This document shows, piece by piece, positions 58,814 to 64,000 of a stretch of DNA of 64,000 bases. The stretch lies in NCBI GenBank assembly GCA_964655005.1, contig CAZZKE010000002.1:1-64000 (forward strand). Reading direction: 5' to 3'. Each line of letters begins with the position of its first letter. Position 1 is the stretch's first letter. Made by a program: the position numbers and the translations under genes. The notes beneath the pieces are model-generated. The model made no database searches, was not told the DNA's origin, and was given only the letters and a program-made list of their open reading frames with translations. Source of the DNA: CAZZKE01 sp964655005 (GTDB lineage: Bacteria > Pseudomonadota > Alphaproteobacteria > Rhodospirillales > JABHCV01).

Positions 58814-59814
58814 CAGGCTATTCCCGCGCGCAGGCAGTCGTGAATATGAATGATGCCAACGGGTATCCCGTCCTCGACGATAAACAGGGTCGTGATCGCC
58901 ATCGTATTCATAATATGCAGGGCTTCGCTGGCCAGGGAACCGGACCGGACGGTCCGCGCGCCGCCGGTCATAACGTCAAGGGTTGTCCGCTGTAGCAGGT
59001 TATCGCTCATGTGGCGACGCAAGTCGCCATCGGTAATTATCCCCATTAACCCGCCACGATTATCGACAACGCCCAGACAGCCGAAGCTTTTCGCGGTCAT
59101 ATGCAGTATCGCCACCGACATTTTTTCGTCGGCGGCGATCAGGGGCAAGGCATCGCCCACATGCATGATGTCATCGACCTTGAGAAGCCGGCGGCCCAGT
59201 TTGCCGCCGGGATGAAATACCTGGAAGTCATCCAGGGAAAATCCTTTTCGTTCCAGCATGGCCACGGCCAGGGCGTCGCCAAGGGCCAGCATCATCGTGG
59301 TCGACGTGGTCGGGGCCGCGGTAATGGCGCAGGCCTCGGCGTGGGCCGGCAGCACCAGGGCGACATCGGCGGCCCGGGCAAGCGTACTGCCGCTTTTGCC
59401 GGTAATGCCAATCAGGGGGATATTGAAGCGCCTGGAATAGGCCACAATATCGGCCAGTTCCGTCGTTTCACCGGAATTGGCCAGGGCGACGACCAGATCG
59501 TCCTTGGTAATCATCCCCAGGTCACCGTGACTGGCTTCGCCGGGGTGAACGTACATCGCCGGGGTGCCGGTGGACGCCAGGGTCGCCGCGATCTTGCGCC
59601 CGATATGACCGCTTTTGCCCATCCCGGTAACCACGGCGCGGCCCTTCATGGCGCCGAGCAGGTCCAGCGCCGCGATAAAAGACTGATCCAGGCTGGCCGA
59701 CAAGGCCCGCAGGCCCTCGATTTCCTGGCGCAGGACATCTTTCGCGGTTTCGACCAAATCCGATACCGCACCGTCTTGTTTCAGGGGTCGTTCCAGGGTC
59801 ATTTGGTCAATCAT
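58813..59814 (-). CDS. kdsD: Arabinose-5-phosphate isomerase (KdsD/KpsF family)
   Basis: 333 residues. The SIS domain (residues 20-190) has VVTGMGKSGHIGRKIAATLASTGTPAMYVHPGEASHGDLGM and LALANSGETTELADIV-like motifs. Two CBS domains follow (about 205-330), with the last half TLFIVEDGIPVGIIHIHDCLRAGI. It converts ribulose-5-phosphate to arabinose-5-phosphate for Kdo in the LPS core. Its position before lptC matches the usual order. Confidence 0.93.
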   Translation of the reverse strand: MIDQMTLERPLKQDGAVSDLVETAKDVLRQEIEGLRALSASLDQSFIAALDLLGAMKGRAVVTGMGKSGHIGRKIAATLASTGTPAMYVHPGEASHGDLGMITKDDLVVALANSGETTELADIVAYSRRFNIPLIGITGKSGSTLARAADVALVLPAHAEACAITAAPTTSTTMMLALGDALAVAMLERKGFSLDDFQVFHPGGKLGRRLLKVDDIMHVGDALPLIAADEKMSVAILHMTAKSFGCLGVVDNRGGLMGIITDGDLRRHMSDNLLQRTTLDVMTGGARTVRSGSLASEALHIMNTMAITTLFIVEDGIPVGIIHIHDCLRAGIA

Positions 59815-59940
59815 GATGTGTTAAAATAATGCGGCCATGCAAGCGCCGTGCCCGTGACCCGCCGAGTATGCGGCCAACATGGCAATCGGTCAATTAAATC
59901 AAGGTTCACAAAGATTTTATCAACCGGAAAGAATTATCGG

Positions 59941-60576
59941 TCAGTGGCTGAAAATATCCAGATCGTTCCAGCCGTTCAGGTCAAGCTGGCAGCGGTTCGG
60001 AATAAAATCGAAACACGGGGACAACAGGCCATCACGGCCCTCGCGGACCAGCATATCGTCGAGTTTCTGGCGCAGGGCGTGCAGATACAGCACGTCCGAG
60101 GCGGCGTATCTGACCTGTTCGTCGGACAGGGTCGCGGCGCCCCAGTCGGAAGACTGTTGTTCCTTGGAAATTTCCACGCCCAGCAGTTCCCGGCACAGCG
60201 CCTTAAGGCCATGCGCATCGGTGTAGGTGCGGGCCAGTTTCGAGGCAATCTTGGTGCAGTAGAGCGGCGTGCAGACGACACCCAGATAACGGGCGATGAT
60301 GGCGACATCGAAACGGGCATAGTGGAACAGCTTGGTTTTAGAGGGATCGGACAGCAATTTTTTCAGGTTAGGGGCCTGATAGGCGCCGGGTGCGAACTTG
60401 ACAAGATGGGCGGCGCCATCGCCGCCCGACAGCTGGACAACACACAGACGGTCCCGGTACGGGACAAGGCCCAGCGTTTCGGTATCTATGGCGATGCTGT
60501 CGCCGAAACAGACATCCGCCGGCAGGTCGCCCTCATGAATGTCAATCCGCGCATCTCTGGCATCGACTATTTTCAC
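59941..60576 (-). CDS. rnd: Ribonuclease D-like 3'-5' exonuclease
   Basis: 211 residues. DEDDy motifs are seen: IAIDTETLGLVP (ExoI), LFHYARFDVAIIARYLG (ExoII) and VRYAASDVLYLHAL (ExoIII with Tyr). The HRDC domains of enteric RNase D are absent, as is common for the short alphaproteobacterial form. It trims RNA 3' ends. It is 127 bases upstream of kdsD and 69 bases downstream of tRNA-Leu on the same strand. Confidence 0.85.
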   Translation of the reverse strand: MKIVDARDARIDIHEGDLPADVCFGDSIAIDTETLGLVPYRDRLCVVQLSGGDGAAHLVKFAPGAYQAPNLKKLLSDPSKTKLFHYARFDVAIIARYLGVVCTPLYCTKIASKLARTYTDAHGLKALCRELLGVEISKEQQSSDWGAATLSDEQVRYAASDVLYLHALRQKLDDMLVREGRDGLLSPCFDFIPNRCQLDLNGWNDLDIFSH

Positions 60577-60644
60577 CTGATCGCTCCCCCGAGCTGGTCC
60601 ATAAAGATTTTTATAAACAATATTAAATCTAATATAAGGGAAAA

Positions 60645-60731
<87 letters not shown>

Positions 60732-60771
60732 AAGTGGGGCATATTTCCGCCTAAATGCTGCGGAGGCACAG

Positions 60772-60800
60772 TCGTTACCCTCCACGCATGGCATTGTCAA
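60772..60800 (-). promoter_or_regulatory. Putative promoter of tRNA-Leu
   Basis: On the minus strand, TTGACA (60800-60795), a 17-base spacer and TAACGA (60777-60772) lie about 40 bases before the tRNA 5' end. Confidence 0.45.
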
Positions 60801-60887
60801 CAAAATCGGTATATTTCGTAGGTATTACCGACCCGAATGTGCCATTGTGTCAACACGATCCACAATTGATTTCGGGAGACTGCCCAC

Positions 60888-61901
60888 ATGTCGCATCGCA
60901 TCGTCACGATCTTCGGCGGGTCCGGGTTTATCGGGCGCCATCTGGTCCGGCGGCTGGCCCGGCAGGGGGCGACGGTCCGGGTCGCCCAGCGCGATACCGA
61001 AGCCGCGTTATTTTTGAAGACCATGGGCAATGTCGGGCAGATCGTGCCGGTCTACGCCGACGTTACCGACCCGGTAAGCGTCGCCGCCGCCATGCAGGGC
61101 GCCGACCAGGCGGTTAATCTGGTCGGTATTCTGGCCGAAAAAGGCAAGCGGACGTTCGAACGCATTCACGTCGATGGCGCCGCCAATGTCGCCGCCGCCG
61201 CCAGGGACGCGGGAATCGGGCGGCTGGTCCAGATGTCGGCCCTGGGCGCCGATGCCGGCGCCTCGTCCGTCTACGCCAAATCCAGGGCCGCTGGCGAACA
61301 GGCCGCCAGAGACGGCTATGGCGATGTCAGCATCGTCAGGCCCGGCGTGGTCATGGGGGCGGAGGACCGGTTCTTTAACCTGTTCGCCGGGATTTCGCGA
61401 TTTTCCATGGTATTGCCGGTGTTCGGCTGCCCGGTAATTCCGAAAATTACCCTGTTCGGAGCGGACGGCCCGGTCAGTTTTGATTTCTACGGCGATGGCG
61501 GGACCCGTCTGCAACCGGTATTCGTCGGCGATGTGGCGAGCGCCATAACCGCCATCCTGGACGACCCGGCCAGCGCCGGCCGGACATATGAGCTGGGAGG
61601 CCCCCATATTTACAGCTTCAAGCAACTGATGGAGCTGTTGCTGCGTGAAACCGGCCGTTCGCGCCTGCTGGTTCCGGTACCCTTCCCGCTGGCCTCGTTC
61701 TGGGCCTGGTTCCTGGAGAAATTACCGAACCCGCCGCTGACCCGCGATCAGGTAACATTGTTGAAATCGGACACCGTGGTTTCCGGAGATTTCCCTGGAT
61801 TCGAGGATTTGGCGATAACGCCGATGGCGGCGGAAGCGGTGCTGCCGACCTACCTGCACCGTTTTCGCCCACCCGCCCGGCGCAGCCTGCGGCAAGGCTG
61901 A
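60888..61901 (+). CDS. Complex I NDUFA9-subunit-family NAD(P)-binding protein
   Basis: 337 residues, extended-SDR fold. The nucleotide loop is IVTIFGGSGFIGRHLVRRLARQGATVRVAQR, followed by AVNLVGILAEKGKRTFERIHVDGAANVAAAA, the region of the active-site lysine (SSVYAKSRAAGE, with Tyr-Ala-Lys-Ser) and PVFVGDVASAI. This matches the alphaproteobacterial NDUFA9 homologues linked to respiratory complex I. It could alternatively act in quinone metabolism. Confidence 0.87.
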   Translation: MSHRIVTIFGGSGFIGRHLVRRLARQGATVRVAQRDTEAALFLKTMGNVGQIVPVYADVTDPVSVAAAMQGADQAVNLVGILAEKGKRTFERIHVDGAANVAAAARDAGIGRLVQMSALGADAGASSVYAKSRAAGEQAARDGYGDVSIVRPGVVMGAEDRFFNLFAGISRFSMVLPVFGCPVIPKITLFGADGPVSFDFYGDGGTRLQPVFVGDVASAITAILDDPASAGRTYELGGPHIYSFKQLMELLLRETGRSRLLVPVPFPLASFWAWFLEKLPNPPLTRDQVTLLKSDTVVSGDFPGFEDLAITPMAAEAVLPTYLHRFRPPARRSLRQG

Positions 61902-61914
61902 ACGATAACCGCTT

Positions 61915-62265
61915 TCAGTTTTCCAGTTGGCGACCGGCGGCGACGATCAGTTCGCCATATTCCCGCAAGAACACCGAGCCGCGAACGGTGCGCTGGATAA
62001 GAACACTGCGGCGGTCGTCCTGGTCGGGTTTACGCTTCAGCAATTGCAGTTCGCTCAGGCGATCGAGGGCGCGGGTAATCGCCGGTTTCGAAACTTTCAG
62101 GGCTGCCGCCAGCCCCCGCACGGTGTGCGGCGGCGGGGTCAGGTATACGGTCAGCAACAGCGCCATTTGCCGGGCCGATAAGTCCGGCGCGTCGCGCCGG
62201 ACGCTGGTCACACTGGCCCGCCGCCATAAATCCAGCGCCTGCAATTCTTCCAGTTCAATGGCCAT
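61915..62265 (-). CDS. MarR-family transcriptional regulator
   Basis: 116 residues from ATG 62265; the open frame reaches 62283. The winged helix is LSARQMALLLTVYLTPPPHTVRGLAAALKVSKPAITRALDRLSELQLLKRKPDQDDRRSVLIQ, with the basic DDRR wing of the MarR family. It lies downstream of the aminopeptidase gene on the same strand and converges with the NDUFA9-like gene. Target unknown. Confidence 0.82.
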   Translation of the reverse strand: MAIELEELQALDLWRRASVTSVRRDAPDLSARQMALLLTVYLTPPPHTVRGLAAALKVSKPAITRALDRLSELQLLKRKPDQDDRRSVLIQRTVRGSVFLREYGELIVAAGRQLEN

Positions 62266-62376
62266 TCCGGACCGCCCCCACAATCATTCCGCTTGCAAAA
62301 CTTCTAGCCGATTTAGCCCCCGAAATGCAACAAAAAAGCCGGGGGAAGGGCAACAATTACCGGGGGCGAGTTATAT

Positions 62377-63756
62377 TCAACTTCCGAAATGATCCACGAC
62401 AAACGCGAATAACGCCCGCATTCCCATGGCTTCGCCGCCTTCCGGACGGCCCGGACGGGAGGCCATGTTCCAGGCCATCAAATCAATATGCATCCATGGA
62501 ATCCCGGAATCGACGAAGGCTTCCAGGAACAGCGCCGCGGTTATGGCCCCGCCGTAACCGCCTTCCGGGGCGTTGGTCAAGTCGGCGACCTTGCCCTCGA
62601 TCTGCTTCCGGTAGCCCGGCCACAACGGCATACGCCACAACGGATCGTCCTCTGCCTCTCCGTGTTTCAGGAGTTTTCCGGCAAGCCCGTCATCATTGCA
62701 GAACAGCGCCGGCAATTCGGCCCCAAGGGCGACCCTGGCGGCCCCGGTCAGGGTCGCGCAATCGATTATCAAATCGGGTTTTTCTTCCGCCGCCACGGCC
62801 AGGGCATCGGCCAGCACGACCCGGCCTTCGGCGTCCGTATTGCCGATTTCGACGGTTTTGCCGTTTCGCGTCCGCACAATATCAAGCGGTCGCAAGGCGT
62901 TTCCCGAAATGCTGTTTTCGACCGCCGGGATCAGCACCCGCAGCCGCAGGTTCAGGCCGGCGGCCATTATCATGGCTGCCAGTCCCAGCACCTGGGCCGC
63001 CCCGCCCATGTCCTTTTTCATCAGTTTCATGCCGGTTGCCGATTTCAGGTCCAGCCCCCCGCTGTCGAAACAGACCCCCTTGCCGACCAGGGTCAGCCTG
63101 GCGGCGTCCGGGTTGCCCCAGGTAAAATCAATCAGCCGGGGCGAACGTTCGCTGGCCCGGCCGACGGCGTGAATCGCCGGATAATTTTCGGCCAGTAAAT
63201 CATCGCCGGCAATAACCCGTAAATCGGCATCGTGTTGTTCCGCCAGAACTCCGGCGGCGGCGGCCAGTTCCTGCGGCCCCATGTGGGAAGCCGGGGTGTT
63301 GACCAGATCGCGGACCAGAAACGTCGCCGTCGCCGCCCGGATGACCGCGTCCCGGTCACATTCGGGCCAGACCAGCCGGGCGAATGTCTTGCCATCGCCG
63401 GATTTGAAACGCTCGAAAGCATAACACCCCAACAGCCAGCCCAGGACGGCGACCTCCGGGGAAAACTGGCCGTCAGGCCCGGCAATCACGTAAGTGCCGG
63501 CCGGCAGGTTTCCCGGCAGCGCCGCCCAGGCCCACAAGTCGGCCCTTTCGCCAAGCCCGGCGACAACGCCATGCGTTCCGCCGTCGGCATCGGTTATCTG
63601 GCTCCAGGCACCGGCATCGGCCCTGAACCCCGATGATTGAAGCCGGGTGCGGACGGCTTGCGGCTGCGACTCAAGCCAGCCCTGAAAGGCCGCTTCGCCG
63701 ATCATCGTCAGGGGGATGGCATTTTCGGCGCTATCTAGTAATCGGGTGAGCGGCAT
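62377..63756 (-). CDS. Leucyl aminopeptidase family (M17) protein
   Basis: 459 residues. The M17 signature NTDAEGRVVLADAL (about residues 317-330), GKGVCFDSGGLDLKSATGMKLMKKDMGGAA with metal-binding Lys and Asp, and NAPEGGYGGAITAALFLEAF are present. It is a two-metal cytosolic enzyme that removes N-terminal residues from peptides. The ATG shares one base with the stop of the upstream gene (63756), so they are coupled. Confidence 0.92.
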   Translation of the reverse strand: MPLTRLLDSAENAIPLTMIGEAAFQGWLESQPQAVRTRLQSSGFRADAGAWSQITDADGGTHGVVAGLGERADLWAWAALPGNLPAGTYVIAGPDGQFSPEVAVLGWLLGCYAFERFKSGDGKTFARLVWPECDRDAVIRAATATFLVRDLVNTPASHMGPQELAAAAGVLAEQHDADLRVIAGDDLLAENYPAIHAVGRASERSPRLIDFTWGNPDAARLTLVGKGVCFDSGGLDLKSATGMKLMKKDMGGAAQVLGLAAMIMAAGLNLRLRVLIPAVENSISGNALRPLDIVRTRNGKTVEIGNTDAEGRVVLADALAVAAEEKPDLIIDCATLTGAARVALGAELPALFCNDDGLAGKLLKHGEAEDDPLWRMPLWPGYRKQIEGKVADLTNAPEGGYGGAITAALFLEAFVDSGIPWMHIDLMAWNMASRPGRPEGGEAMGMRALFAFVVDHFGS

Positions 63757-64000
63757 CAGTTGCCAAGCAGGTTCTTGAGGGCGCCGCCGGCATCCTTCAG
63801 CGCCCCTTCGGCCCCCGATGCGCCTTGTTCCAGGGCTTTTTTGGCGGCATTCGCGCCGCCCGATACGGCGCCGCCAACGGCGTCGGTGACGGCCGACTTC
63901 ATGCCTTCCAGGTTCAGCAACCCGACCGCCGATCCGGCCCCGGCGGTCATCCTGTCGATCAACCGGCTGGCTATTTCACCGGGACTGGCGCCGCCTTCGC
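63756..64000 (-). CDS. C-terminal fragment of a Gly/Ala-rich protein, continues beyond the window
   Basis: About 81 residues are visible with no stop upstream, so the frame runs off the right edge. The TTG at 63962 need not be its start. The text EIASRLIDRMTAGAGSAVGLLNLEGMKSAV and the tail ALKDAGGALKNLLGN resemble the low-complexity tail seen in some AsmA-like proteins, but the evidence is too short to name it. Transcribed into the aminopeptidase gene. Confidence 0.6.
   Translation of the reverse strand, partial: EGGASPGEIASRLIDRMTAGAGSAVGLLNLEGMKSAVTDAVGGAVSGGANAAKKALEQGASGAEGALKDAGGALKNLLGN

Noticed and set aside
62317..62345. CCCCCG...CGGGGG hairpin upstream of the MarR gene
   Set aside because: The T-run seen on the minus strand is inside the loop, so it is not a standard terminator; no other role is evident.

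Overview
The window looks like one contig (with a single 100-N scaffold gap at 48085-48184) of a GC-rich, motile alphaproteobacterium, most likely in or near the Rhodospirillales. The evidence is a CcrM-type GANTC methyltransferase next to rnhB, a CckA-type hybrid kinase at the end of a flagellar operon, an alphaproteobacterial rnd-kdsD-lptCAB-rpoN-hpf-ptsN block, a complex I NDUFA9-like gene and GcvA-like LysR regulation. No CRISPR array, prophage, transposase or integrase was seen. Gene order is mostly tight, with many 4-base ATGA stop/start overlaps.

Layout. 1-6.2 kb: an arginine transaminase-type pathway (AruI-like 2-ketoarginine decarboxylase, AruH-like transaminase) with an amino-acid ABC binding protein, one permease (no ATPase in the window) and an amidase. 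6.2-9.8 kb: two arsenosugar-type glycosyltransferase-family proteins, a LysR regulator behind two stacked palindromes, and a PA0069-type radical SAM protein. 9.8-11.7 kb: rnhB-ccrM, with four GANTC sites in the 100 bases before ccrM. 11.7-36 kb: a large aromatic-acid region. It holds the aerobic benzoyl-CoA (box) pathway genes boxC and boxB, a benzoate-CoA ligase, a two-subunit CoA transferase, a five-gene branched-chain-type ABC transporter, a DUF4863 protein, two thioesterases, three related GNAT proteins, a stand-alone Lrp ligand domain and phenylacetate-CoA ligase. It ends in a five-gene minus-strand operon that appears to encode phenylacetyl-CoA:acceptor oxidoreductase (PadB plus a fused PadC-PadD) coupled to an IorA/IorB-type 2-oxoacid oxidoreductase.

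Together these genes suggest a route from phenylalanine or phenylacetate through phenylacetyl-CoA and phenylglyoxylate to benzoyl-CoA. The alpha-oxidation steps are known mainly from anaerobes, yet here they would feed the oxygen-dependent box epoxidation pathway. boxA and boxD are not in the window.

36-39.6 kb: an alpha/beta hydrolase, a MetY-type sulfhydrylase and a FadN-like 3-hydroxyacyl-CoA dehydrogenase lacking the enoyl-CoA hydratase half. 39.6-47.6 kb: two divergent flagellar operons (flhX-like, hypothetical, fliO, fliP; and flgB-flgC-fliE-fliQ-fliR-flhB-cckA). They are separated by a 324-base region that holds a 101-base palindromic element and a perfect TTAA-N7-TTAA CtrA-type site. 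47.7-52 kb: a gap-truncated thermonuclease-like gene, a polytopic glycosyltransferase-like protein, a GT2 with membrane tail and a transglutaminase-like protein. 52.0-52.2 kb: a strong candidate small RNA with a perfect CRP-type operator, a C-rich anti-Shine-Dalgarno segment and an intrinsic terminator. 52.2-60.6 kb: a hypothetical gene, hsp20, then the ptsN-hpf-rpoN-lptBAC-kdsD-rnd block. 60.6-64 kb: tRNA-Leu(CAG), NDUFA9-like gene, a MarR regulator, a leucyl aminopeptidase-family gene and a partial gene running off the end.

All assignments come from reading translated sequences, motifs and gene order; no database search was run.
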